From: Stenotrophomonas ginsengisoli
GTDB lineage: Bacteria > Pseudomonadota > Gammaproteobacteria > Xanthomonadales > Xanthomonadaceae
Assembly: GCF_001431485.1 (NCBI RefSeq)
Contig: NZ_LDJM01000018.1
Location: 1-64,000, forward strand
Length of the DNA: 64,000 nucleotides
Direction of reading: 5' to 3'
In this document: in pieces, positions 16,960 to 24,957 of the stretch
Numbering within the stretch: position 1 is the first letter of the stretch
How the letters are laid out: each line of letters opens with the position of its first letter
Made by a program: the position numbers and the translations under genes
The notes under the pieces: generated by a model
Database searches by the model: none
What the model was told of the DNA's origin: nothing
What the model saw: the letters and a program-made list of their open reading frames with translations, nothing else

Positions 16960-17409
16960 TCAGGAAACCAGCGCGGCGCTGATCGAGCGCGCGGCCGGGG
17001 TGTCAGGGGTGGGCTGAAGCATCTGCGCCAGGGTGACGCTGCGCAGGGCATCGGCCAGTACATCGTTGATCAGGCGCCACTGGCTGCGCACGCCACACTG
17101 GTGGGCAATACCGCAGTTGTTGTGGTCCTGGCTGCATTCGGTGATGGCCAGCGGGCCTTCCATCGCCTGTACCACTTCGATCAGGCTGATGGCCTGGGCG
17201 TCACGGGCCAGGCGATAACCACCATTGACTCCGCGCAGGCCCACCACCAACCCGGCCTGGGCCAGCGGCTTGAGCAGTTTGGCCACGGTGGTGGCCTCCA
17301 GCCCGGCCGCTTCGGCCAGTTCGGTGGCGCTGAGCACCTGGCCCGGCCGTGCGGCAAGCACGGTCAGCACCACGGTGGCGTAGTCAGTGAGCTTGGTGAC
17401 GCGCAGCAT
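16960..17409 (-). CDS. sufR: Rrf2/IscR-type regulator of the suf operon
   Basis: A 149-residue winged-helix regulator (MLRVTKLTDYATVVLTVLA, GLEATTVAKLLKPLAQAGLV, VNGGYRLARDAQAISL). Three Cys in the order ECSQDHNNC then GIAHQC match the IscR cluster site, so it probably senses Fe-S status and represses its own operon. Family annotation often calls this SUF system regulator. The gene is first in the operon, 24 nt from sufB, behind the promoter at 17444-17472. Confidence 0.92.
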   Translation of the reverse strand: MLRVTKLTDYATVVLTVLAARPGQVLSATELAEAAGLEATTVAKLLKPLAQAGLVVGLRGVNGGYRLARDAQAISLIEVVQAMEGPLAITECSQDHNNCGIAHQCGVRSQWRLINDVLADALRSVTLAQMLQPTPDTPAARSISAALVS

Positions 17410-17443
17410 CGCCGATCACAGGAAAGGTTCAAAGGGGACTGAA

Positions 17444-17472
17444 ATTGTACGCTTTGTGTGCCGGGGCTCCAA
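17444..17472 (-). promoter_or_regulatory. Candidate sigma-70 promoter of the suf operon
   Basis: On the minus strand: TTGGAG (17467-17472), a 17-nt spacer, and TACAAT (17444-17449), 35 nt before the sufR ATG. The spacing is ideal and five of six bases of the -10 match consensus. No experimental support. Confidence 0.6.
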
Positions 17473-17639
17473 GTCAGCCCGGGGTGATGGGTTCAGGCGG
17501 CGGCAGTGGATGTGCCCAGGCTGGCCGCAAGTACTGCCTGTGCGGGTGTTTGCCAGCCCATGGCCGGGGCGGGGCTGGGCGTGGGCACAGCGATCAAGCA
17601 GAATCACCCCACACCCATTGACCAACCGGCACCCAACTC

Positions 17640-18107
17640 ATGCCCTTGAAGATCCGGCAGCGCAAATCCAGCATCCATGGCAATGGCGTCTTTGCGGTGG
17701 CCGACATCGCCCAGGGCGAGCGCATCATCGAGTACAAGGGCGAGCTGCGCAGCCATGCCGATGTCGATGCCGGTGAGGCCGGGGACGTGGAAAGCGGCCA
17801 CACCTTCCTGTTCACCCTCAACGATGAGTGGGTGATCGACGGCACCCGCAAGGGCAATGTCGCGCGCTGGATCAACCACAGCTGCGCCCCCAACTGCGAG
17901 GCGCTGATCGTGGAGCATGACGGCGATGACCGCCGCCGCGACCAGGTGGTGATCGAGGCGCTGCGTCCGATCGCCGTAGGCGAGGAGCTGACCTACAACT
18001 ACGGCATCCGCCTGGCCGAGCGTCATACCGAGCGGCTGAAGAAGATCTGGGCCTGCCGCTGCGGCGCACCCAACTGCACCGGCACCATGCTCCAGCCCAA
18101 GCGCTGA
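17640..18107 (+). CDS. Small SET-domain protein (putative lysine methyltransferase)
   Basis: A 155-residue protein that is almost entirely a SET domain. The N-terminal SET motif is IHGNGVFAVADIAQGERIIEY, the AdoMet/pseudoknot motifs are NHSCAPNCE (79-87) and GEELTYNYG (114-122), and a post-SET zinc site follows (C139, C141, C146 plus the motif-III Cys). All catalytic features of eukaryotic-type SET methyltransferases are present. The target in this bacterium is unknown. The gene diverges from sufR across a 230-nt gap and looks monocistronic. Confidence 0.92.
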   Translation: MPLKIRQRKSSIHGNGVFAVADIAQGERIIEYKGELRSHADVDAGEAGDVESGHTFLFTLNDEWVIDGTRKGNVARWINHSCAPNCEALIVEHDGDDRRRDQVVIEALRPIAVGEELTYNYGIRLAERHTERLKKIWACRCGAPNCTGTMLQPKR

Positions 18108-18121
18108 GTCTTGCGGCCGGC

Positions 18122-18670
18122 TCAGCGCGCCATGCGCACGCGCAGCCAGCCGTTCTCGATCTGCAGCGAATCCACCCCGGCAGCCATCGCCGCATAGGCG
18201 GCAGGCAGGGTGTAGACCGGCTGCTGGCTGGCATAGCTGGCCAGTACCTGGTTGATCATCTGCGCGGTCTGCGCATCCACCGGCACGCTGCGCCCATCGG
18301 CCAGGGTGAAGCCGATCAGCTGCGGCTGTTCCAGGTACACCGCGCCCTTGTGCGGATCCAGGCGCAGCTTGCTCGACACCTGGGCACGGCCCAGATCGCT
18401 GCGCTGGCCCAGGCTCAGGGTGCTGATGTCCACTGCCAGTTGGGCGCGGTCATCGAGCAGCTGCAGTTCCGGGCGCTGCAGGGACACCTCCAGTACGCCC
18501 TCGATCAGTGCCTGCTGCCAGGGGAACTGCTGCTGCAGGTGCGGGGTGATCTGCTCGATGCCGACACTGAAACCATCATCGTGGCGTTGCAGGGCCGCAC
18601 TGGCGGTGCCGGCCAGGCCCAGGCTGGTGGCAGCCAGTACGGTGTACAGCAGCATCGAAGGCAGGCGCAT
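18122..18670 (-). CDS. DUF1439 family exported protein (YceB-like)
   Basis: A 182-residue protein with a signal peptide (MRLPSMLLYTVLAATSLGLA, cleavage near ASA-AL) and the DUF1439 pattern of an extended beta structure with a C-terminal helix. Unlike E. coli YceB there is no lipobox Cys, so it should be a soluble periplasmic protein. ATG at 18670 is chosen to give a clean signal peptide. Function unknown; it converges on the SET gene with 14 nt between the stops. Confidence 0.78.
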   Translation of the reverse strand: MRLPSMLLYTVLAATSLGLAGTASAALQRHDDGFSVGIEQITPHLQQQFPWQQALIEGVLEVSLQRPELQLLDDRAQLAVDISTLSLGQRSDLGRAQVSSKLRLDPHKGAVYLEQPQLIGFTLADGRSVPVDAQTAQMINQVLASYASQQPVYTLPAAYAAMAAGVDSLQIENGWLRVRMAR

Positions 18671-18769
18671 GGCATCAGATCTCGGATGGGGGTAGCCCAT
18701 CGTGACCGATGCGGCAGGGGCAGGGGAACATGCCTGCGGTGCGGCGCGCAGCTGCGGTTCAACTGGCGC

Positions 18770-18799
18770 AAAAAAAACGGGACGGCCTGAGCCGTCCCG
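18770..18799 (-). terminator. Terminator of the HU-like gene
   Basis: A perfect 9-bp GC-rich stem (18778-18786 with 18791-18799) with loop ctga, followed on the minus strand by a run of eight T. It is 24 nt past the HU stop. Confidence 0.9.
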
Positions 18800-18823
18800 T
18801 TGGGCACGTTGCTGATCAGAAGA

Positions 18824-19222
18824 TCAGAGCGCGGCGTCCTTGAGCTTCTTCAGCGGGCGCACCTTGATCTTGGTGGTGGCCGGCTTGGCAGCAAAGACCT
18901 GCTCTTCCTTGGTGAACGGGTTGATGCCCTTGCGCTTGGGCTTGGCCGGCACGTGCACGGTGGTGATCTTCATCAGGCCCGGCAGGGTGAAGCTGCCTGC
19001 GCCCTTCTTGTGCACCGATGCGGTGACGGTGGCTTCCAGGGCGGCGAGCACGCCACGCACGTCCTTGGCAGCGACGCCGGTGGTTTCGGCAAGGTGGGCG
19101 ACCAGACCGGACTTGGTCAGGGCTTCCTTGATCGGCTTGATGGTGGCCGGCTTGGCGGCAACCTTGGTTGCGGCCTTCTTTACTGCCTTCTTCGGGGCAG
19201 CCTTGCTGACAGTCTTTGCCAT
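18824..19222 (-). CDS. HU-family DNA-binding protein with a basic N-terminal tail
   Basis: A 132-residue protein. The HU/IHF fold starts around residue 28 (IKPIKEALTKSGLVAHLAETTGV, GAGSFTLPGLMKITTV, the DNA-binding arm AKPKRKGINPFTKEEQVF). Before it lies a Lys/Ala/Pro-rich tail (KAAPKKAVKKAATKVAAKPA) like histone H1 C-terminal repeats. ATG at 19222 has AGGA 6-7 nt upstream. It has its own promoter (19281-19309) and a strong terminator, so it is a monocistronic, probably highly expressed nucleoid protein distinct from the classical 90-residue HU. Confidence 0.92.
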   Translation of the reverse strand: MAKTVSKAAPKKAVKKAATKVAAKPATIKPIKEALTKSGLVAHLAETTGVAAKDVRGVLAALEATVTASVHKKGAGSFTLPGLMKITTVHVPAKPKRKGINPFTKEEQVFAAKPATTKIKVRPLKKLKDAAL

Positions 19223-19280
19223 TTTTTCCTGATCCGTGAACGGTTGGGTTGTTAGGTCTGCCGACCCCGTCGGCAATCGA

Positions 19281-19309
19281 AATGTAGGGCAATCAGGCAG
19301 CCGCGCCAA
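19281..19309 (-). promoter_or_regulatory. Candidate sigma-70 promoter of the HU-like gene
   Basis: On the minus strand: TTGGCG (19304-19309), a 17-nt spacer, TACATT (19281-19286), leaving about a 50-nt leader before the ATG at 19222. Confidence 0.6.
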
Positions 19310-19492
19310 TAGGGGGAATGGTTTTTATCGGCAAAAAGATCGGGTTTTTGCTACTTGGGGGGCATTTCAGCGCGACCGGCAAGCACCAGCGTGCTGCGTC
19401 AGGGCGTCCGGCAAGGGTCGGCGCTGTGGCAGGCAGGCGCGCAGCTGGCATAGTGGGGCACTGACCGTGTTGATGAGCCTGGGGGTGATGTG

Positions 19493-21166
19493 ATGCAACG
19501 TAACGGCTTGATGTGTGGCGCTGTGGGTGCGCTGTTGTTTTCCTCGGCGGCCGCTGCCCAGGTGCAGCTGGTCAGTGCCGGGCAGATCGTGACCGGTGAT
19601 CCGCAGCAGGTCCAGGTGCAGGCCATGGTGGTCGATGCCGACAGTGGCCGGGTGCTGGCCCTGGGTCAGCGCGAGCCGCTGCAGGCGCAGTATCCGCAGG
19701 CCAGCCTGCTGGACCTGGGCACGGCCACCATCGTGCCGGGGCTGATCGATGCCCATGCCCATCTGGTCAACCTGGGCCACATCCTGAGCGAAGCCAACCT
19801 GTGGGGCGTGGACAGCAAGGCCGAGGTCATCGCCCGCCTGCAGGCCGCCGAGAAGACCCTGGCCCCGGGGCAGTGGCTGATCGGCCGCGGCTGGGACCAG
19901 AACCTGTGGCCGGAAAAGGCCTTCCCGACGGCGGCCGATCTGGATGCGGCTTTTCCCGAACGCCCGGTGTACCTGGACCGTGTGGATGGTCATGCGGCGT
20001 GGGTCAACTCGGCCGCGCTGCGCCTGGCCCAGCAGCAGGGGCGCTCGCTGGCCGGGGACTGGCAGCCGGAGGGCGGACGCATCGAACGTGATGCCAAGGG
20101 CCAGCCCAGCGGCGTGCTGGTGGACGCGGCCTCGGCCCTGGTCGCCGCGCATATCCCGGCCCACGCGCCGGCCGAACTGGACCGTCGCCTGGGCCAGGCT
20201 CTGGCCGTGGCCGTGGCCAATGGCCTGACCGGCGTGCATGACATGGGCGTGTCGCGCGATGAGCTGGCGCGGTTCGCGCGCTTTGCCGATGCCGGCAAGC
20301 TGCCGCTGCGCATCGATGCCTACGCCGATGGGGACGGGCAGGCGCTGGCCGACCTGTGTGCCAACGGCCTGTACCGCCATGCCGGTGGCCGCCTGCAGAT
20401 GCGCGGGGTGAAGCTGTTTGTCGATGGCGCACTGGGCAGCCGTGGTGCGGCGATGCTGGCGCCCTACAGCGATGACCCGCACAACCATGGCCTGCTGATG
20501 ATGACGCCGGACGAGCATCTGGCCGCCAGCCGCAAGGCCGCCGCCTGCGGGGTGCAGGTGGCCAGCCATGCCATCGGTGACCGTGGCAACCGCCTGGTGC
20601 TGGACAACTACCAGAGCGTGCTGGCTGGCCATACGGGGCAGGACCTGCGCTGGCGCGTGGAGCATGCCCAGGTGCTGGCCGAGGCCGATATCGCGCGCTT
20701 TGGCCAGTTGGGCGTGATTGCCTCGATGCAGCCCACCCATGCCACCTCGGACATGGGCTGGGCGCAGGATCGGGTCGGTGCCGAGCGGATCAAGGGGGCC
20801 TATGCCTGGCAGCGCCTGGCCGACAGTGGTGCGCATCTGGCCCTGGGCTCGGATTTTCCGGTGGAGCAGGTGGACCCGCGTCTGGGCCTGCAGGCGGCGG
20901 TGACCCGTCAGGATGGCCAGGGCCTGCCGGCCGGTGGCTGGTATGCCGACCAGCGTCTGAGCCCGGCCCAGGCCCTGGCCGGCTTCACCAGCGGCGCCGC
21001 TTATGCCGGCTTCGGAGAGCTGGAGGTGGGCATGCTGCGCCAAGGCCTGCGCGCCGATTTCGTGGTGCTGGACGGCAACCCGTTGCAGGTCGACGGCAAG
21101 GCGCTGTCGCAGCTGAAGGTGCTGGCCACCTGGGTGGACGGGGTGCCGGTGTACCAGGCCGAGTAA
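19493..21166 (+). CDS. Exported amidohydrolase (YtcJ-like)
   Basis: A 557-residue metal-dependent hydrolase of the amidohydrolase-3 family. After a signal peptide (LMCGAVGALLFSSAAAA) come the metal-binding HxH (LIDAHAHLVNLGH), the characteristic LIGRGWDQNLWP, PVYLDRVDGHAAWVNSAAL, MRGVKLFVDGALGSRGAAM, the ASHAIGDRGNRLVLD His site and ALGSDFPVEQVDP. YtcJ-like enzymes act on N-acyl or formamide-type substrates; the actual substrate is unknown. ATG at 19493 follows a G-rich ribosome binding site. It is followed by a bidirectional terminator, so it looks monocistronic. Confidence 0.9.
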   Translation: MQRNGLMCGAVGALLFSSAAAAQVQLVSAGQIVTGDPQQVQVQAMVVDADSGRVLALGQREPLQAQYPQASLLDLGTATIVPGLIDAHAHLVNLGHILSEANLWGVDSKAEVIARLQAAEKTLAPGQWLIGRGWDQNLWPEKAFPTAADLDAAFPERPVYLDRVDGHAAWVNSAALRLAQQQGRSLAGDWQPEGGRIERDAKGQPSGVLVDAASALVAAHIPAHAPAELDRRLGQALAVAVANGLTGVHDMGVSRDELARFARFADAGKLPLRIDAYADGDGQALADLCANGLYRHAGGRLQMRGVKLFVDGALGSRGAAMLAPYSDDPHNHGLLMMTPDEHLAASRKAAACGVQVASHAIGDRGNRLVLDNYQSVLAGHTGQDLRWRVEHAQVLAEADIARFGQLGVIASMQPTHATSDMGWAQDRVGAERIKGAYAWQRLADSGAHLALGSDFPVEQVDPRLGLQAAVTRQDGQGLPAGGWYADQRLSPAQALAGFTSGAAYAGFGELEVGMLRQGLRADFVVLDGNPLQVDGKALSQLKVLATWVDGVPVYQAE

Positions 21167-21202
21167 GCCTGCCGCGCCGGGTAGCGCTGCGTATGGCGCA
21201 TG

Positions 21203-21234
21203 CAACAAGGCCAGCCTGGAGGCTGGCCTTGTTG
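21203..21234. terminator. Bidirectional terminator between the amidohydrolase and phzF-like genes
   Basis: A perfect 14-bp stem (21203-21216 with 21221-21234), loop tgga, in the convergent gap, with short T-containing tails on both strands. Confidence 0.75.
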
Positions 21235-21264
21235 CTGTGTGGCTGGGTCAGGTGCGTGCAGGCT

Positions 21265-22122
21265 TCACCACTGCAGTTGGCCGTTGACCACCGGCTGCAC
21301 GCTGCCGCCGATCCAGACCTCGCCCTTTGCGTCGATCTGCACATGTACCTGGCCATTGCGGCCGCGTTCGCGGCCCTGGCTGGCCAGGTACTGGCTGCCC
21401 GGCTTCAATTCGCCGCTCTCCAGCAGGGCGGCGGCCACCAGGGCATTGGCACTGCCGGTGACCGGGTCCTCGTTGACGCCGACCCCGGGGGCGAAGGCTC
21501 GCACCACGTACTGGTAACCCACGTCCGGGCGGTCTGCCGGGGCGTACACGGCCAGCTTGCCCTTGCCCGGCAGGGCCGCGATGGCGGCCAGCTCGGGCGC
21601 ATAGCGGCGCAGTTCGGCTTCGCTGCGCGCGCGCAGCAGCCACCAGTCCGGGCCGTTGTTCCACAACGCCGGGGCATGCGCCGGATGGGCCAGTGCGGCC
21701 AGGCCCGGGGGCAGGGCCTCCAGCGCGGTGGGCAGGCGGCTGGCCTGCGGGCTGCGCACATGCAGCTGGCGGAACCAGCGGCTGCCCACCACCCGCACCG
21801 GCAGCAGACCGGCGCCGCATTGCTGGATCAGCTGGCGCGCATCGTCCGGTTCGGCCAGGCCCAGCTCCACCGCCGCCCAGGCCGCACCGACACTGGGGTG
21901 GCCGGCAAAGGGCAGTTCCTGCACCGGGGTGAAGATGCGCACCTGGTAGCTGGCGCCGTCATCGGCCGGCAGCAGGAAGGCGGTTTCGGACAGGTTGAAC
22001 CAGGCGGCAATGGCCTGCATCGCGGCACTGTCCAGGCCGTCGCAATCGGCCACCACGGCCAGCGGATTGCCCTGTCCGGCGCGTTCGCTGAAGACATCCA
22101 GTTGCAGGTAGCGGCGTTGCAT
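21265..22122 (-). CDS. PhzF family protein (putative isomerase)
   Basis: A 285-residue protein with the two-lobed PhzF fold. Key motifs: LDVFSERAGQGNPLAVV at the N-terminus, the catalytic Glu in NLSETAFLL, IFTPVQELPFAGHPSVGAA, and in the second lobe GVNEDPVTGSANALV and ERGRNGQVHVQID. PhzF relatives isomerise or epimerise small acids; this branch has no assigned substrate. It diverges from lysAC with a 139-nt gap. Confidence 0.9.
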   Translation of the reverse strand: MQRRYLQLDVFSERAGQGNPLAVVADCDGLDSAAMQAIAAWFNLSETAFLLPADDGASYQVRIFTPVQELPFAGHPSVGAAWAAVELGLAEPDDARQLIQQCGAGLLPVRVVGSRWFRQLHVRSPQASRLPTALEALPPGLAALAHPAHAPALWNNGPDWWLLRARSEAELRRYAPELAAIAALPGKGKLAVYAPADRPDVGYQYVVRAFAPGVGVNEDPVTGSANALVAAALLESGELKPGSQYLASQGRERGRNGQVHVQIDAKGEVWIGGSVQPVVNGQLQW

Positions 22123-22261
22123 GGGGGCGATTCTCGAAAATGCGGGGTCGAGCAGCTTAACGTGGAGGCGCAGGATCGGTCAGGGCCGCGGGCATTGGCA
22201 TAGAATCGGCGGCAAGGTGCGCAATGCACCGATCGTGTCCCCTGATCCCCTACAGGTATTT

Positions 22262-24871
22262 ATGTCTGTTCTTCCCCAAGGCGACCGCTGGGTCGTGCTC
22301 AAGTTTGGTGGCACTTCGGTGTCGCGTCGTCATCGTTGGGGCACGATCGGCAAACTGGCAAAAAAACGCGCGGACGAAACCGGTGGCCGCATCCTGGTGG
22401 TGGTCTCGGCCCTGTCCGGGGTCACCAACGAACTGATGGCCATCACTGCCGGCGCTGATGACAGCGCGCAGCGGGTGGCGGCCCTGGTTGCCCGTCACCG
22501 TGATTTCTGCCTGGAGCTGGGGTTGGACCCGGCGGCGGTGCTGGGCGAGCGCCTGGCGGCGCTGGAAGGGCTGCTCGATGATCCGCGTGCGGCCAGCCTG
22601 GCTGTGGACTGGCAGGCCGAGGTGCTGGCCCAGGGTGAGCTGCTCTCCTCCACCCTTGGTGCGGCCTACCTGTCCGGCCCGCGCGGGCTGGATTTTGGCT
22701 GGATGGACGCGCGCCAGTGGCTCATCGCCGCGCCGGCCGGGGAAAACCAGAGCGAATGGTCGCGCCGTCTCAGCGTCAACTGCCAGTGGCAGGGTGATGC
22801 CGGCTTCAAGGGCCGCTTCGATGCCCAGCCCAGCCGCATGCTGATCACCCAGGGCTTCATCGCTGCCCATCCCGAGGGCGGCACCGCCGTGCTCGGCCGC
22901 GGGGGCTCGGATACTTCGGCCGCTTATTTCGGCGCCTTGCTCAAGGCCTCGCGGGTGGAAATCTGGACCGACGTGCCGGGCATGTTCTCGGCCAACCCGA
23001 AGGATGTGCCCGACGCGCGCCTGCTGACCCGGCTGGATTATTACGAGGCCCAGGAAATTGCCACCACCGGGGCCAAGGTGCTGCACCCGCGTGCGATCAA
23101 GCCGTGCCGTGATGCCGGGGTGCCGCTGGCCATCCTGGACACCGAGCGCCCGCACATGCCCGGCACCCGCATCGACGGCCTGGCCGCGGCGGTGCCCGGG
23201 GTCAAGGCGATCAGCCGTCGCAACGGCATCGTACTGGTGTCCATGGAAGGCATCGGCATGTGGCAGCAGGTCGGCTTCCTGGCCGATGTGTTTGCCCTGT
23301 TCAAGAAACACGGGTTGTCGGTGGACCTGATCGGTTCGGCCGAAACCAATGTCACCGTCTCGCTGGATCCGTCCGAAAACCTGGTCAATACCGACGTGCT
23401 CAACGCGCTGTCGGCCGATCTGGCGCAGATCTGCAAGGTCAAGGTGATCGTGCCGTGTGCGGCCATTACGTTGGTCGGTCGCGGCATGCGTTCGTTGTTG
23501 CACAAACTCTCCGATGTCTGGGCCACTTTTGGTAAAGAACGCGTACACATGATCAGCCAGTCCTCCAACGACCTGAACCTGACCTTCGTCATCGACGAGG
23601 CGGCCGCCGACGGCCTGCTGCCGGTGCTGCACGAGGAGCTGATTGATTCGGGCGCGCTGCCGGTCAACAAGGGCGAGGTGTTCGGCGTGCGCTGGCGCGA
23701 GATCGCCGGTGGCATCCGCCCGCGCCAGACCCCGTGGTGGAAGGGCCAGCGCGAGAAGCTGCTGGCCATGGCCTGGGAGGGCACCCCGCGTTACGTCTAC
23801 CACCTGCCCACCGTGCGTGCGCGGGCACGCTCGCTGGCCGCGATCGGTGCGATCGACAAGCGCTACTACGCAATCAAGGCCAACCCGCACCCGGCCATCC
23901 TGCGCACCGTGGTGGAGGAGGGCTTCGGCCTGGAGTGCGTGTCGCTGGGCGAGATCCGCCATGTGCTGGCTTCGGTGCCGGGGCTGACCCCGCAGCAGGT
24001 GCTGTTCACCCCCAGCTTTGCCCCGCGCAGCGAGTACACCGAGGCCCTGGGCCTGGGCGTGACCGTGACCCTGGACAATGTCGAGCTGCTGCAGCGCTGG
24101 CCGGACATCTTCCGCGGCCGCCAGGTGTGGCTGCGCATCGACCTGGGCCGTGGCGATGGCCACCATGCCAAGGTCACCACCGGCGGCAAGGATTCCAAGT
24201 TCGGCCTGCCCACCGCGCGGGTGGAGGAATTCGTGCGCCTGGCCGGCGAGCTGGATGTGCGCATTGTCGGCCTGCATGCCCACCTGGGCAGCGGCGTGGG
24301 CAACCGCGAGCACTGGAAGCTGATGTATGACGAGCTGGCCGGCTTTGCCCGCCGCATCGGCTCGGTGCGCACCATCGACATCGGTGGCGGCCTGCCCATC
24401 CCCTACAGCGCCGATGACGAGCCGTTCGACCTGGTCGACTGGGCCGAGGGCCTGGACGAGCTCAAGCGCGTGCACCCGCAGTTCGGCCTGATCATCGAGC
24501 CGGGCCGTTTCATCGCTGCCGAATGCGGCGTGCTGCTGTCCTCGGTCACCCAGGTGGTGGAGAAGGAGGGCGTGCGCCGCGTCGGTCTGGATGCCGGCAT
24601 GCACACCCTGATCCGCCCGGCGCTGTATGACGCCTGGCACGACATCGACAACCTGACCCGCCAGGGCGGCTATGCCGATGCCGAGTTCGACGTGGTCGGG
24701 CCGATCTGCGAGTCCTCCGACATTTTCGGCCGGGGGCGTAAACTGCCGGCTTCCACCGCACCGGACGATGTGATCGTGATCAGCGATGCCGGTGCCTACG
24801 GCTATTCGATGGCCAGCCACTACAACAACCGTGGTCTGCCGGCCCAGGACATCCTGGATGATGTGCCGTAA
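22262..24871 (+). CDS. lysAC: Bifunctional aspartate kinase / diaminopimelate decarboxylase
   Basis: An 869-residue fusion joining the first and last enzymes of lysine synthesis. Residues 1 to about 460 are aspartokinase (VLKFGGTSVS, VVVSALSGVTNELMA, GRGGSDTSAAYFG, GAKVLHPRAIKP, then ACT domains with MEGIGMW and AETNVTVSL). From about 500 it is PLP-dependent DAP decarboxylase (KRYYAIKANPHPA with the PLP Lys, GLHAHLGSGVG, TIDIGGGLPIPY, GPICESSDIFGRGRKLP, SDAGAYGYSMASHYN). The same architecture is known in Xanthomonas. ATG at 22262 follows ACAGG; upstream in-frame sequence is not conserved-looking. No leader riboswitch is visible. Confidence 0.96.
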   Translation: MSVLPQGDRWVVLKFGGTSVSRRHRWGTIGKLAKKRADETGGRILVVVSALSGVTNELMAITAGADDSAQRVAALVARHRDFCLELGLDPAAVLGERLAALEGLLDDPRAASLAVDWQAEVLAQGELLSSTLGAAYLSGPRGLDFGWMDARQWLIAAPAGENQSEWSRRLSVNCQWQGDAGFKGRFDAQPSRMLITQGFIAAHPEGGTAVLGRGGSDTSAAYFGALLKASRVEIWTDVPGMFSANPKDVPDARLLTRLDYYEAQEIATTGAKVLHPRAIKPCRDAGVPLAILDTERPHMPGTRIDGLAAAVPGVKAISRRNGIVLVSMEGIGMWQQVGFLADVFALFKKHGLSVDLIGSAETNVTVSLDPSENLVNTDVLNALSADLAQICKVKVIVPCAAITLVGRGMRSLLHKLSDVWATFGKERVHMISQSSNDLNLTFVIDEAAADGLLPVLHEELIDSGALPVNKGEVFGVRWREIAGGIRPRQTPWWKGQREKLLAMAWEGTPRYVYHLPTVRARARSLAAIGAIDKRYYAIKANPHPAILRTVVEEGFGLECVSLGEIRHVLASVPGLTPQQVLFTPSFAPRSEYTEALGLGVTVTLDNVELLQRWPDIFRGRQVWLRIDLGRGDGHHAKVTTGGKDSKFGLPTARVEEFVRLAGELDVRIVGLHAHLGSGVGNREHWKLMYDELAGFARRIGSVRTIDIGGGLPIPYSADDEPFDLVDWAEGLDELKRVHPQFGLIIEPGRFIAAECGVLLSSVTQVVEKEGVRRVGLDAGMHTLIRPALYDAWHDIDNLTRQGGYADAEFDVVGPICESSDIFGRGRKLPASTAPDDVIVISDAGAYGYSMASHYNNRGLPAQDILDDVP

Positions 24872-24957
24872 GCCGCGCGCCACTGCCACCGTTTTTCTTG
24901 CCCCAACCGGCCGGCCTGCGCGAAAACCGCGCGCCGTTTGATTTTTTCAGGTTGCCC

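Noticed and set aside
21181..21202. Second GTAG-headed REP-like element before the amidohydrolase/phzF terminator
   Set aside because: The stem following GTAG is only four base pairs; the neighbouring 14-bp hairpin is better explained as a terminator.
22123..22261. Possible lysine riboswitch in front of lysAC
   Set aside because: The leader is at most 139 nt and lacks the long multi-helix lysine-box structure or a terminator/antiterminator pair. A TAGAAT near 22201 has no matching -35.
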